64,000 bases of DNA from an uncultured Porphyromonadaceae bacterium. Lineage in GTDB: Bacteria; Bacteroidota; Bacteroidia; Bacteroidales; Barnesiellaceae_A. The notes under the pieces are model-generated. The model was given only the letters and a program-made list of their open reading frames with translations. It was not told the DNA's origin and made no database searches. How positions within the stretch are numbered: the stretch's first letter is position 1; the number at the start of each line of letters is the position of its first letter. The translations under genes were made by a program, and so were the position numbers. The DNA is taken from positions 1 to 64,000 of the forward strand of contig UPZG01000004.1 in assembly GCA_900538705.1 (NCBI GenBank), in the 5' to 3' direction. This document shows positions 7,118 to 15,879 of this stretch, piece after piece.

Positions 7118-9661
7118 TTATTTTACTATCACAACAGTGCCTTTGTCGGCCGTGCGTACGATGTATGTACCGGCTTTGACGGGTATGACAGTATGGCGGC
7201 CTGTTGCAACAATGCTCTTCACTTGTGCACCATTCAAGAGGTATACGACAACATCGCCTTCATAATTGTTTACCACAATGTTGCCGTTGGTGGCATAGAT
7301 ATGTGATTTGTCGGCTGTGAGGCCGTTTATGCCGCTCGATATGTTGATGTTTATCTCAGAGAGCGCGTCGGCTGTGTTGCCGTTGAATGCTATTACCGTT
7401 GCGAAAGGAGCTACCACAGGCGATGCCGATTGTATGTATTTCGTACCATCGCTGTTCAGTACATAGTATGTTGTAGCTGTAGCAAGGTCGGTTGCAGCAA
7501 CATTGGTAAGCGACGGGTTCCCTATCAGACGGTAGGTGCTTTGTTGGGCATTGTCGGTAGTCCCTTGGGTATTCCATCCTAGTGTCGAAGTGAAGCGGAG
7601 CATGGCAGGAACCAAGTCGGTTTTATCGTCAATGCGCACGATACCGGCAGTGGCGGTGGCGGCATCGGCCATGACAAATTCAGTATCGCTCAGCGTCGCC
7701 CATTCTATGTTGTCGGTGAGGGGCGCATTATCGTCATCGGCGGTAATGACTTCACGGTTGGCAGTGGTGAAGGGGAGAGCCACATCGTACCATTGCTGGT
7801 TGGTGAGGCCGAGTTGATAAATTATGTTGCCGGTCACCGTTTCAACGCCGTTTACAGCTTTACGGCCTGTAATGGTGAGGTTGCCTTCGACGGTTGCAGG
7901 CAGTTCGATACCAGCAAATGAGGCATCACTGTCGAGGATAGAGTAGAAGTTGAAACGGCCATCTTTCGATACAACGAGTTTTACCGAGTAGTCGTTTACC
8001 TCTACCGATACGGTAGCATCGGCATCCTCTTTGGCATACGTTATGCTGGGGGTTGCAGTGGCAGCAAAGGTGGCCGCGTCGCCGGTGTAGTTGAAAGTAT
8101 CTTTATCAAAGCCTTCGATAGTCTTACCGTCGACCGTTATATTGGTGAGACGCAATCCGTCGGCAATGGCAGTACCCTCAAATTTTACCTCGATAGGAGT
8201 CGATAATCCATTTTCACGGTCGGTATACCACAGTACGTTTATTGTCATGAGCATATTACCTTGGGCATCTTCGCTACCGGTTACGGTCACGTCGCAGTCG
8301 AGTATCAGGAAGCCACTGCCCACCATGAGGTTTTCGGCGCTACCGTTATAGTTTTTCACGCCGTTGTTCTCTGTGACAGTTACGTCGGGGACAACAATGT
8401 CGCCTATAGAGAAGCCCATGAAAGAGAAGTCGCGCAGCGCAAAGTTGCAACTCGATTCTGTGGTAGATGTTATCTCTATCATGTTGTAAGAGTGAGAAGT
8501 ATCCATACCCAGTGCATCGAGGTTTATTGTCAGCAATCCGTTGTAGTATGTGGTTGCGGCAGGTGTCTCGTATTGCACGGTATAGGTGTGCGAGGTGTTG
8601 CCCTCGGCATCTTCGCCTACGTTACTTACGGTTATGGTCACAGTTTGTGTGAGGGGGTCGCATTTTACGTCGGTTGTAGCATTTTTACCGTCGGGTATGG
8701 CGGTTATCTGTGAAGCATCGGTCGGACATGTGCCTGTCAGTATGTAGTTATATGTATCCTTGTCAAAACCGGCAATGGGAGTACCGTCGATACTGAGGCT
8801 TTCCAGCTGTGAGTAGTATAAGAATTTTACGTTATCGGCTTCGAGCACGTTATTGGGTACGATATTGGCTCGATTCCAGTAGTCGGCCGACGAGAGTATG
8901 ACGTTCATTTTCTCGGGTAACTCCGAAAGGTTCTCCTCTACATATTGCAACGGTACGGTAATTTCGGTCCATTCATTGATAGAGCCGGTAATTTCATAGT
9001 CGCACGAGGCAATGAGTTTACCGCTTTGCGTTGGGGTGACTTTACCCATTATGGCACGGTCTACATCTTCGAGCTCTACTGTGGCGCTTTCGGTGTAACC
9101 TGCCGATGTACTACCTGTAATGGCCGAGCGTACTCCCGACTTATACGTGCCGTTCCACAAGTACACTATGATGTGGGCATTTTCAGCTCCGGCACTATTG
9201 TCGCGTTTGAAATATCCGGTAATGGCATCGGGGCGATAGGTAAATTCTATACCTCCGTAAGCGCCACCATCGCCCATGGCAATAGCGCTTGCATTCAATT
9301 TTGACATGTCGGCAAAAATCCAAGGAGTAGCAAAAGTGACAAATGCAGGAGCCGGTGCTGCCAATGTCGCAAGTCCTGGTTTCTGATTGGTAAGTTTAAC
9401 GCTGGTACTACCATCTACACCTTCTTCTTTTTTTACAAAGCCGTCAAATGGAAGTATTTGCGTTACATTACTGCCATTCCACTCAGCTGGCTCTGTTCCC
9501 GGGCGCGTAAAAGCTGAGGCAGAGGCCGTTTGCCATGTATTACCACACGTCGTTTTCCAATTTTCAAATCCTACATTGGGTAACTGCTGTGCAGTACCAC
9601 ACATAACACCTAAACACAATAAGGCACCAGTGGAGCCTAACAAATTAAAAACCTTTTTCAT
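7118..9661 (-). CDS. T9SS-exported surface protein with PCMD-like and calycin-like beta domains
   Basis: 847 residues: signal peptide to GTAQQ; an N-terminal domain opening LPNVGFENWKT, typical of Bacteroidales PCMD (putative carbohydrate metabolism) proteins; two LxxxxIDGxxIxGFDKDT(Y/F)NY modules (near residues 290 and 510), short all-beta linkers common in secreted Bacteroidales proteins; a calycin-like domain between them; and a type A sorting tail ending KAGTYIVRTADKGTVVIVK. No catalytic motif was recognised. Glycan binding at the cell surface is plausible for this class but not shown. It is monocistronic, with its own promoter (9695-9688) and terminator (7061-7094). Domain names are from memory of family features and should be treated as provisional. 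Confidence 0.7.
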   Translation of the reverse strand: MKKVFNLLGSTGALLCLGVMCGTAQQLPNVGFENWKTTCGNTWQTASASAFTRPGTEPAEWNGSNVTQILPFDGFVKKEEGVDGSTSVKLTNQKPGLATLAAPAPAFVTFATPWIFADMSKLNASAIAMGDGGAYGGIEFTYRPDAITGYFKRDNSAGAENAHIIVYLWNGTYKSGVRSAITGSTSAGYTESATVELEDVDRAIMGKVTPTQSGKLIASCDYEITGSINEWTEITVPLQYVEENLSELPEKMNVILSSADYWNRANIVPNNVLEADNVKFLYYSQLESLSIDGTPIAGFDKDTYNYILTGTCPTDASQITAIPDGKNATTDVKCDPLTQTVTITVSNVGEDAEGNTSHTYTVQYETPAATTYYNGLLTINLDALGMDTSHSYNMIEITSTTESSCNFALRDFSFMGFSIGDIVVPDVTVTENNGVKNYNGSAENLMVGSGFLILDCDVTVTGSEDAQGNMLMTINVLWYTDRENGLSTPIEVKFEGTAIADGLRLTNITVDGKTIEGFDKDTFNYTGDAATFAATATPSITYAKEDADATVSVEVNDYSVKLVVSKDGRFNFYSILDSDASFAGIELPATVEGNLTITGRKAVNGVETVTGNIIYQLGLTNQQWYDVALPFTTANREVITADDDNAPLTDNIEWATLSDTEFVMADAATATAGIVRIDDKTDLVPAMLRFTSTLGWNTQGTTDNAQQSTYRLIGNPSLTNVAATDLATATTYYVLNSDGTKYIQSASPVVAPFATVIAFNGNTADALSEININISSGINGLTADKSHIYATNGNIVVNNYEGDVVVYLLNGAQVKSIVATGRHTVIPVKAGTYIVRTADKGTVVIVK

Positions 9662-9687
9662 ATTATTGATGTTAAAAATGACGCCGG

Positions 9688-9695
9688 CAAATATA
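9688..9695 (-). promoter_or_regulatory. -7 box of PCMD-like gene
   Basis: TATATTTG exact match, 26 bases upstream of the ATG at 9661, with a T-rich TTTTTTG run about 18 bases further upstream. Confidence 0.6.
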
Positions 9696-9920
9696 ATTTA
9701 TTCGGTTAGACAAAAAAGGAAGTGATATTTGTATTTTAACACGAATTAGTGTATGGACGCAGTAATATTCATTTCTTAGTTTTTCTTGCATATCTTCATG
9801 CTGTGATACTGATGCAGTATTTGCCGTTTGTAATATGCTGTATATTAGTAAAATGAAAAATAATGCATCTATTTATTGCATAAATTCGACACAAAAACTT
9901 GCACAATGCAAAAAAAGAAG

Positions 9921-9928
9921 TACCTTTG
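9921..9928 (+). promoter_or_regulatory. -7 box of SRP RNA / tRNA-Thr transcript
   Basis: TACCTTTG exact match, ending 5 bases before the predicted 5' end of the SRP RNA at 9934. Confidence 0.7.
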
Positions 9929-9933
9929 CGCCC

Positions 9934-10029
9934 GGGTAAGTCCTACACGACCAGCTCCCTGTGAATCCCCCAGGGCTTGACCGCAGCAAGGGTAATAGGT
10001 CGTAGCGGTGCGATGTAGCCAGCTTACCC
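9934..10029 (+). ncRNA. ffs: Signal recognition particle RNA (small bacterial 4.5S type)
   Basis: About 96 bases. The ends pair (GGGTAAG 9934-9940 with CTTACCC 10023-10029), inner GACC pairs with GGTC, and the apical domain reads CCAGGGCTTGACCGCAGCAAGGG, the Ffh-binding pattern of bacterial SRP RNA (CAGG..GCAGCAA) with a TTGA-type apical loop. Size, a promoter box immediately upstream and lack of a coding frame agree. It directs nascent membrane and secreted proteins to the translocon with Ffh. The tRNA starts 4 bases downstream, so both are probably cut from one transcript ending at 10130-10165. Confidence 0.85.
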
Positions 10030-10033
10030 ATTT

Positions 10034-10107
10034 GCCGATATAGCTCAGTTGGCCAGAGCACGTGATTTGTAATCTCGGGGTCGTGGGTTCGAATCCCTCT
10101 ATCGGCT
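10034..10107 (+). tRNA. tRNA-Thr, anticodon TGT
   Basis: 74 bases. The acceptor GCCGATA pairs fully with TATCGGC (10100-10106) and T is the discriminator. The D stem is GCTC/GAGC; the anticodon loop TTTGTAA has TGT at 10068-10070. The anticodon stem (CGTGA/TCTCG) and the T stem (GTGGG/CCCTC) each show one T-T opposition. No CCA is encoded. It is transcribed with the SRP RNA. Confidence 0.92.
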
Positions 10108-10129
10108 CTTCTACGCAATCAAAAATCTC

Positions 10130-10165
10130 AGAGTGCTATCTCTCATGGGGATAGCACTCTTTTTT
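10130..10165 (+). terminator. Intrinsic terminator after tRNA-Thr
   Basis: AGAGTGCTATC (10130-10140) pairs with GATAGCACTCT (10150-10160), followed by six T. Confidence 0.85.
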
Positions 10166-10490
10166 GTTATTGTTGACTTAACAATGTCGCATTTTGTGGT
10201 TTATAAGAAATACTCCGTTATTTTTAAATTAAGTATGATAGGTGCAGGTTGCGTTACAAGTATCTGGAAAATTGAGGTGTAAACGCCTCGATTGGCGATG
10301 CTTTTATCTCGAATGAACAAATACATGTGACTGTGTTTTGTGATATATGGGAAAGATAGTGAAAGCTGTCGTTTGGATATATCAAACAGAAGCTTGCTTT
10401 CTCATTGTTGCTGTGAGCGCCTGCGAGGCAGTTCGGCATAAATAAATTGAAAACAGGCGTTTTCGTTTGCTTCTGTTATTGTCTTATAGT
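10166..10490. other. Intergenic, nothing recognised
   Basis: AT-rich spacer between the tRNA terminator and the promoter of the DUF1295 gene. A 61-codon minus frame at 10254-10439 has no promoter box and no recognisable protein features. Confidence 0.5.
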
Positions 10491-10498
10491 TATATTTG
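10491..10498 (+). promoter_or_regulatory. -7 box of DUF1295 gene
   Basis: TATATTTG exact match, 24 bases upstream of the ATG at 10523. Confidence 0.6.
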
Positions 10499-10522
10499 TA
10501 ATGGTATAAAAAAGAATGAAAT

Positions 10523-11326
10523 ATGGTATTCCCAGAAGGTATTTTAATGTTGGTATTGACGTCGCTTGTTGTAAGCGCATTGGGCTGGAAAAAATTTCTC
10601 TACTTTATTTCTCTCGGGTATGGATTTTCTATTGCAGCCATGGGGTTGGTGATGATGGTGATGTATAGAGCAAGCCTTGCACTGCATACCCTGTTATTGG
10701 CTTTGTTACTGATGGCCTATGGCATCCGTTTGGGAGGCTTTTTATTGCATCGAGAGTTACGCAGCACGTCGTATCGCAAAGAGCTGCCGTCGCTGACAAA
10801 AAGTTCGCATGAGATGGGCGTAGGAGTGAAATGTGCCGTATGGATATCGGTTGTAGTATTGTATGTATGCCAGGTGTCGCCTGTATTTTACAGGTTGGAT
10901 AATGCATCGGCCGGTGGAGAGTTGTGGGCTTATGTGGGTGCCGGAGTCATGTTGCTGGCATTGATACTCGAGTCGGTGGCCGACCATGAAAAGTCGGCGG
11001 CCAAGAAGCTACGCCCCGACCGCTTTTGCGACACGGGGCTATACCGCATGGTGCGTTGTCCTAACTATTTTGCCGAAATACTTTTCTGGACAGGGTGTCT
11101 GGTATCGGGCATAGGTGCGCTCTCGGGATGGCAGTGGGCAGTAGCCTTGGTAGGTTATGTTTGTATTGTATATATCATGTTTGGCGGCGCCCGACGGCTC
11201 GAAATACGTCAGAACAAGCGGTATGGTGCCAATCCTGATTATAAGTCGTATGTTGCTCGTGTGCCCATCATTATTCCGCTTGTGCCGCTTTATACAGTAG
11301 AGAAGTATACTTTCTTGAAGGGATAG
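10523..11326 (+). CDS. DUF1295 (steroid 5-alpha-reductase-like) integral membrane protein
   Basis: 267 residues with about six hydrophobic segments. The conserved C-terminal signature of DUF1295/ICMT-like membrane proteins is present: RFCDTGLYRMVRCPNYFAEILFWTG (near residues 168-192), then RRLEIRQNKRYG and a Tyr-rich tail with YKSYVARVP. The fold is shared with steroid 5-alpha reductases and isoprenylcysteine methyltransferases, where the Arg-x-Pro-Asn-Tyr region contacts the cofactor. Bacterial DUF1295 proteins have no agreed substrate; a lipid reductase or methyltransferase is the reasonable range. It is read from its own promoter; the HU/SPOR gene follows after about 105 bases. Confidence 0.8.
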   Translation: MVFPEGILMLVLTSLVVSALGWKKFLYFISLGYGFSIAAMGLVMMVMYRASLALHTLLLALLLMAYGIRLGGFLLHRELRSTSYRKELPSLTKSSHEMGVGVKCAVWISVVVLYVCQVSPVFYRLDNASAGGELWAYVGAGVMLLALILESVADHEKSAAKKLRPDRFCDTGLYRMVRCPNYFAEILFWTGCLVSGIGALSGWQWAVALVGYVCIVYIMFGGARRLEIRQNKRYGANPDYKSYVARVPIIIPLVPLYTVEKYTFLKG

Positions 11327-11420
11327 GACTGCCGTTGATGTGTGTTAGCGAGTGATAGCCGTAGCCCAAAATAATTTTACAAATATATTGCAGGGTGTTG
11401 GCACATTCGGACGAAAAAAG

Positions 11421-11428
11421 TATCTTTG
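11421..11428 (+). promoter_or_regulatory. -7 box of HU/SPOR gene (predicts a leaderless message)
   Basis: TATCTTTG exact match ending only 4 bases before the ATG at 11433, so transcription should start at or inside the start codon. Confidence 0.55.
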
Positions 11429-11432
11429 TAGT

Positions 11433-12437
11433 ATGAAAAGTATAGTGCAGCATATCGAATACTTGCTTACACGCCACGATTGCGTGGTGGTGCCGGGGTG
11501 GGGCGCATGGATTGTGCAGTCGGTCTCGGCTGTTGTTGCTGGTGATGCTGCACCGCAGCCGCCTCGCAGATGGTTGAGTTTCAATGCTTCGCTTTCGCAC
11601 AATGATGGTATGTTGGCTCACTCGATTATGCGGACCGAGGGTTGTAGTTATGACGAGGCAATGACTCGGATTGCCGCCGAGGTGTCGTCGTGGCGCACAG
11701 CTTTACAAGAGGGGCAGGACGTGACATTAGGACATATAGGAAGTTTCTGCTATGAAAATGGCGGATTGTTGCTTTTCAGAGAATCGGCATACAGCGTAGT
11801 GAATGCACCATTATCTATGTTGCCGCACATTGCTATGTTGCCACTTGCCGAGATGCAGCAGGAGGAAGCAGATGTTGTTGCTCAGGGCTGGCGACAAGTG
11901 CCGAAGCCACGATTTGTGCGCCGTTTTATGAGTGCAGCAGCATCGGTAGTAGCTCTTGTAGTTGTGTTATTGTTCATATCTACGCCTGTTGATAATTATC
12001 CTACGCAAAACGATTATGCAAGCATTGTTGCTGCCGAGCTGTTTGCGGCCTCGCCACTGACCGAAGCGGCATCTTCGGTAGAGACCGAGTTTGTAGCTGC
12101 GCCTGTTGAAGAAGTAGCGCCGGATGTAACAGCCGAAATAACAGAGCAAAGCATTGGTGTCGAAAGTGAACCTTCCGAAGCGAAGGCTGATGTCGCGGTG
12201 CCGAAGTATATTCTTGTCGTTGGGTCGTTACCTACGTATGCATTGGCAGAGAAGCAAATAGGAGAATTTAGAGCCGCCGGGGTGACTGCTCCGCTGTATA
12301 TATATGATAATGGTAGTAAGGCTCGCCTGTATACAGCTGGTTATGATACACTTGCCGAGGCGGAGAGATACCTCGCATCTGTACAACGCGATGAGGCGTC
12401 ACCCTTTGTCGGCATTTGGATTTGCCGTACGCGATAA
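11433..12437 (+). CDS. HU-CCDC81 / SPOR-domain envelope protein
   Basis: 334 residues. An N-terminal pair of bacterial CCDC81-type HU-like domains (SIVQHIEYLLTRHDCVVVPGWG, then EAMTRIAAEVSSWRTALQEG and GHIGSFCYENGGLLLFRES) faces the cytoplasm. One transmembrane helix (AAASVVALVVVLLFIST, near residue 185) follows, then an acidic Ala/Glu-rich periplasmic linker and a C-terminal SPOR domain (KYILVVGSLPTYALAEKQIGEF ... VGIWICR). SPOR domains bind denuded glycan strands at division sites. The start is chosen at 11433 because the HU domain begins there; a GTG at 11352 is in frame but precedes the promoter. A role linking septal wall to a cytoplasmic partner is inference. Confidence 0.82.
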   Translation: MKSIVQHIEYLLTRHDCVVVPGWGAWIVQSVSAVVAGDAAPQPPRRWLSFNASLSHNDGMLAHSIMRTEGCSYDEAMTRIAAEVSSWRTALQEGQDVTLGHIGSFCYENGGLLLFRESAYSVVNAPLSMLPHIAMLPLAEMQQEEADVVAQGWRQVPKPRFVRRFMSAAASVVALVVVLLFISTPVDNYPTQNDYASIVAAELFAASPLTEAASSVETEFVAAPVEEVAPDVTAEITEQSIGVESEPSEAKADVAVPKYILVVGSLPTYALAEKQIGEFRAAGVTAPLYIYDNGSKARLYTAGYDTLAEAERYLASVQRDEASPFVGIWICRTR

Positions 12438-12692
12438 TATTTGATTTATTGTAGCGCGGATATACAAGTGTGGGCGCATGCAGGACGGAGAGTCTGTGAC
12501 ATTATAAGGTGTGCATGACAGGCAATTGTGGCAGGAGAGAAGATATAACCCCCCCGATTTTTACGATAGAAGAAGTCGCTGCATCAAGTAGTAGCCAAGT
12601 TGAGTTTTGTTGCAAGGTTGACCTGACTTGTATGAAGGAAGCGGTCGATTGTAGACGATTAGCAAGAGCAATAGCATGAAAAGTATAAATTT
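12438..12692. other. Intergenic, nothing recognised
   Basis: Spacer between convergent genes. No exact promoter box, no convincing small ORF and no strong hairpin until 12693. Confidence 0.45.
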
Positions 12693-12736
12693 TACGGGAG
12701 CGCGATTGGATGACCTATCCTAATCGCGCTCCCGTA
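12693..12736. terminator. Strong hairpin between convergent HU/SPOR and floA genes
   Basis: TACGGGAGCGCGATT (12693-12707) pairs perfectly with 12722-12736. On the minus strand AAAATTTATA follows and on the plus strand TTATG, so the U-tract is weak both ways. It is probably a shared terminator. Confidence 0.6.
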
Positions 12737-12766
12737 TTATGTAGAGCTATGTACGCGGCCGAAGCG

Positions 12767-13741
12767 TTACTCTTCAGGTTTTACTGAAGGTTTGGCAATA
12801 CTTTCGCGCATTGACGTATCGGCTTCTATGTTTTTCATTTTGTAATAATCCATAATGCCTAAATTCCCGTTGCGGAAGGCTTCGGCCATAGCGCGTGGTA
12901 CATCAGCCTCGGCCTCAATCACTTTGGCGCGAGCCTCTTGAGCTTTGGCTTTCATCTCTTGCTCGAGGGCAATTGCCATGGCGCGGCGTTCCTCGGCTTT
13001 GGCTTGTGCTATGTTCTTGTCGGCTTGTGCTTGGTCTATTTGCAAGGTAGCACCTATGTTCTTACCTATGTCGATGTCGGCAATATCGATAGACAGTATC
13101 TCAAAGGCAGTACCCGAGTCGAGACCCTTGCGAAGAACCAGTTTAGATATAGAGTCGGGATTTTCGAGTACTTGTTTGTGAGATTCGCTCGAACCGATAG
13201 AAGATACGATACCTTCGCCTACACGTGCCAAGACGGTGTCTTCACCGGCACCACCAACCAGTTGGCGTATGTTGGCACGTACCGTAACGCGAGCTTTGGC
13301 TATGAGCTGTATGCCGTCTTTGGCAACAGCGGTAACGGGCGGAGTATCTATGACCTTGGGGTTGACCGACATTTGTACGGCCTCATATACATCGCGACCG
13401 GCAAGGTCTATGGCCGAAGCCATTTTAAAGCTGAGCTCTATGTTGGCTTTAGCGGCCGATACAAGGGCGTGTACGACCCTCTCTACATGACCGCCAGCAA
13501 GGAAGTGTGCCTCAAGTTCGTCGCGTGTGATAGTGCTTAGTCCGGCTTTGTGCGCTTCTATCATAGCACGTACGATAACTTGGGGTGGAACTTTACGGAT
13601 GCGCATCAGGAATAGTTGCAGTAGCGAGATGTGCACACCCGATACCATAGCCGATAGCCATAGTAAAAATGGTACATAGTAAAAAAATATTGCCAATAAG
13701 ACGATGACGGCAATTACTAACAGAACAGAAAAAATTACCAT
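12767..13741 (-). CDS. floA: Flotillin-like protein FloA
   Basis: 324 residues, normal FloA length. An N-terminal hydrophobic hairpin (residues 1-45) anchors it. A PHB/SPFH region follows ([35 protein letters not shown], then [29 protein letters not shown]), and an Ala/Glu-rich coiled coil ([23 protein letters not shown]) ends in a flexible tail. FloA forms membrane microdomains that organise signalling and wall-synthesis proteins. It starts 3 bases after the nfeD stop, and NfeD-FloA pairing is widespread, so the two very likely act together. The absence of a box just upstream fits transcription from 15778-15771. Confidence 0.92.
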   Translation of the reverse strand: MVIFSVLLVIAVIVLLAIFFYYVPFLLWLSAMVSGVHISLLQLFLMRIRKVPPQVIVRAMIEAHKAGLSTITRDELEAHFLAGGHVERVVHALVSAAKANIELSFKMASAIDLAGRDVYEAVQMSVNPKVIDTPPVTAVAKDGIQLIAKARVTVRANIRQLVGGAGEDTVLARVGEGIVSSIGSSESHKQVLENPDSISKLVLRKGLDSGTAFEILSIDIADIDIGKNIGATLQIDQAQADKNIAQAKAEERRAMAIALEQEMKAKAQEARAKVIEAEADVPRAMAEAFRNGNLGIMDYYKMKNIEADTSMRESIAKPSVKPEE

Positions 13742-13744
13742 GGT

Positions 13745-14275
13745 TTACGAGTCTTTTTCTTGGTTATTAAATGATTTATTTTCTTCTTGAGAAATGAAAG
13801 GACTTACCACAATGGATGTAGGCTCTACCTTTATTACCCGCACGGGGGTAGACTCTTCAATGTATTCACCGGTAGAGTGAGCCTCTACAGCGCATCCTCC
13901 TATCAGTACTGTACCCATCGGGTTGAGGCGCGAAAGGGCTACGCCTTTGTCGCCTGCGTTGATGCCCTGTGTTATGCTTGTGGGTGCTGTACTATCTATT
14001 TCAGTTTTCAACTTCATCTTGTCAAGCATACGTGAATGCAGGAAATAGTAAATCAGAAACCCTGTGATTACCATTGCACCTATCAATGTGGCGATACCTG
14101 CTGTTATACCCAAATGCGCAAAAGCGTAATATAATGCTCCGCCATAAAAGAGTACAGCCGCGAGGCCTGCTACAGAGAGGCCGGGGAGGAAAAAAAGTTC
14201 TAAAATGACCAAAGCTACGGCAAGCAGTAGCAGGATGCAAATGATAATGATGTCTATGGCAATGAATGATATCAT
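13745..14275 (-). CDS. nfeD: NfeD-family membrane protein
   Basis: 176 residues: three or four N-terminal transmembrane helices (IDIIIICILLLLAVALVILELFFLPG; GLAAVLFYGGALYYAF; IATLIGAMVITGFLIYYF), then a C-terminal OB-fold NfeD domain of about 70 residues (GDKGVALSRLNPMGTVLIGG ... VRVIKVEPTSIVVSP). This is the short NfeD form without the ClpP-like serine protease domain. It lies between the TPR/PD40 gene (11-base gap) and floA (3-base gap), i.e. one operon. The usual proposal is that NfeD's OB domain helps assemble or regulate the flotillin partner. Confidence 0.88.
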   Translation of the reverse strand: MISFIAIDIIIICILLLLAVALVILELFFLPGLSVAGLAAVLFYGGALYYAFAHLGITAGIATLIGAMVITGFLIYYFLHSRMLDKMKLKTEIDSTAPTSITQGINAGDKGVALSRLNPMGTVLIGGCAVEAHSTGEYIEESTPVRVIKVEPTSIVVSPFISQEENKSFNNQEKDS

Positions 14276-14286
14276 GTCAGCCTATC

Positions 14287-15744
14287 TTATAGTAGGTTAC
14301 GGAAAGAAAGCTCTGCCCGACGCGCTTTTTTCTCATACTCCGACGGTTGACTGCTTAATTGCTCTATTTTCTTTTCCAATGAAAGAATGGTTGGTTTCAA
14401 CCTGCTTTTCTCGGCAGTAGAGCTTTGGGCATATGTGCGACGAAGTTTGTCGAGTTGCTCTTTGGCTTGCGTCAGCTGTTTCATGGTATCGCGCGCCATA
14501 TTAAAAAATCGCAACGCTTCGGCATTCTGAAAATCTTGGGAGCGGGTATAGATGATGCCGTTGCATACTACAAAGGTAAATTCCTTGGCAGGTACGAGGG
14601 CTGCTTCGGGGTCTATCTGAGCTATGGCTTCAAGCAGTTGGCTATAATCGGCACCATCGCGCCATGTATCTTTGATAGACGATATGCGTGCCAGATTGCG
14701 TAGATGTTCTTCCGATTCGTCGGTGTATATCTCTTTTTCTTCATTGGGAATGAAGATGTAGACTGTGAGTTGTCCCGGTATATGGTTGCGGTCGGTGACG
14801 AACCAGCCTACGCTCAATGTTTCGTCTATTGCCAGCATATAGTCATTGAATACCGAATTGAAGGGCATTCCTAAGTTTTGTGGCAGCATGTAGTCTTCAC
14901 GCTCTGAGCTGAAACGGGTTATGAATATGTCGTATCCGCCCAGTGAGTTCTCTCCATCTTGGGCATAGTAGAGAGTCTGACCATCGGCCAGCATGAAAGG
15001 ATAAGATTGATTATCGGTGGTGTTGAGTGTTGCCGATAGAGATTGTAGCCGGCTCCACTGGCCTCCCAATAAGTTGTTGGATACACATAGGTCGTAATTA
15101 TCGCCTGTGAGCGGATATCCCATGAATATGATGTCGTTGCGTTGTGGTACAAAAGCTACTACGGGGGTATCTTCGGGCAGGGCAAAAGGTAAGGCATCGC
15201 TTCCTACAAGACGTCCTGATTCGGGCGATAGTCTATAAGCCTCGAAAAACGATAGTGAGTCGACTGTCAGGCTATCTATTACCTGCACTTTTTCTACACC
15301 GCTTATCATACGGCTGCCCAGCTTTGCACTCGTTATTTTAGCGATGACTGTTGAGTCGGGTTCACGCTTATCTTTTTTCAATGCTTCTACATACTTTTCA
15401 TAAGCTTCTACAGCATTGTCGAACATGCAAGCTGCGGCATAGGCTTGTCCCAAATAGTAATTCGATTGCAATACGCGGCGTGAAACAGCTTTTTTCAGAT
15501 ATGGAATGCTGGCTTCATACTCACCTGTTTCGTAGAGGCATACTCCATACCAGTGGTTGAGTGAGCCGTCGTTGGGCTTGCGTTTCAGCTCCTTTGCAAA
15601 AACCGGAGCAGCTTCTTCATATTTGCCAGCTTTGTATAACTCTCTTGCTTCGTCGAGGGTAGGCATTTCGGCCCATCCTTTTGCAGGATGTATAGTCGTC
15701 ATTACCCATATTGACATCAGGATAAAGAAAACCCGTTTGTACAT
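14287..15744 (-). CDS. TPR plus PD40 (WD40-like) periplasmic protein
   Basis: 485 residues: signal peptide (MYKRVFFILMSIWVMTTIHPAKGWA), three or four TPR units (residues 28-130, with YKAGKYEEAAPVFAKELKRKPND and YETGEYEASIPYLKKAV), PD40-type beta-propeller blades (DNQSYPFMLADGQTLYYAQDGENSLGGYDIFITRF) and a C-terminal coiled coil (MKQLTQAKEQLDKLRRTY, LSLEKKIEQLSSQ). TPR/PD40 proteins in this phylum often also carry an OmpA domain; that domain is missing here. It leads the nfeD-floA operon, so a link to envelope organisation is inferred. No catalytic motif is seen. Confidence 0.72.
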   Translation of the reverse strand: MYKRVFFILMSIWVMTTIHPAKGWAEMPTLDEARELYKAGKYEEAAPVFAKELKRKPNDGSLNHWYGVCLYETGEYEASIPYLKKAVSRRVLQSNYYLGQAYAAACMFDNAVEAYEKYVEALKKDKREPDSTVIAKITSAKLGSRMISGVEKVQVIDSLTVDSLSFFEAYRLSPESGRLVGSDALPFALPEDTPVVAFVPQRNDIIFMGYPLTGDNYDLCVSNNLLGGQWSRLQSLSATLNTTDNQSYPFMLADGQTLYYAQDGENSLGGYDIFITRFSSEREDYMLPQNLGMPFNSVFNDYMLAIDETLSVGWFVTDRNHIPGQLTVYIFIPNEEKEIYTDESEEHLRNLARISSIKDTWRDGADYSQLLEAIAQIDPEAALVPAKEFTFVVCNGIIYTRSQDFQNAEALRFFNMARDTMKQLTQAKEQLDKLRRTYAQSSTAEKSRLKPTILSLEKKIEQLSSQPSEYEKKARRAELSFRNLL

Positions 15745-15770
15745 GTAAGTGCAATTTATAAATTATTTCC

Positions 15771-15778
15771 CAAATATA
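15771..15778 (-). promoter_or_regulatory. -7 box of TPR-nfeD-floA operon
   Basis: TATATTTG exact match, 26 bases upstream of the ATG at 15744. Confidence 0.6.
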
Positions 15779-15879
15779 CGAAATGTTTTTGGAATATCAT
15801 GTCTTAGCGTTCCTTTTTCAACCTTGCTATTTGTTGTGTTTCTTTTTCATATTTATACTTATCATGAATGTAGCATCCA

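Noticed and set aside
9873..10118. Minus-strand frame of 81 codons across the SRP RNA and tRNA
   Set aside because: It is the complement of two RNA genes (it contains the familiar RGIRTHDP string made by antisense tRNA T-arms).
10254..10439. 61-codon minus frame upstream of the DUF1295 gene
   Set aside because: No promoter box, no signal or domain pattern, and in an AT-rich spacer.
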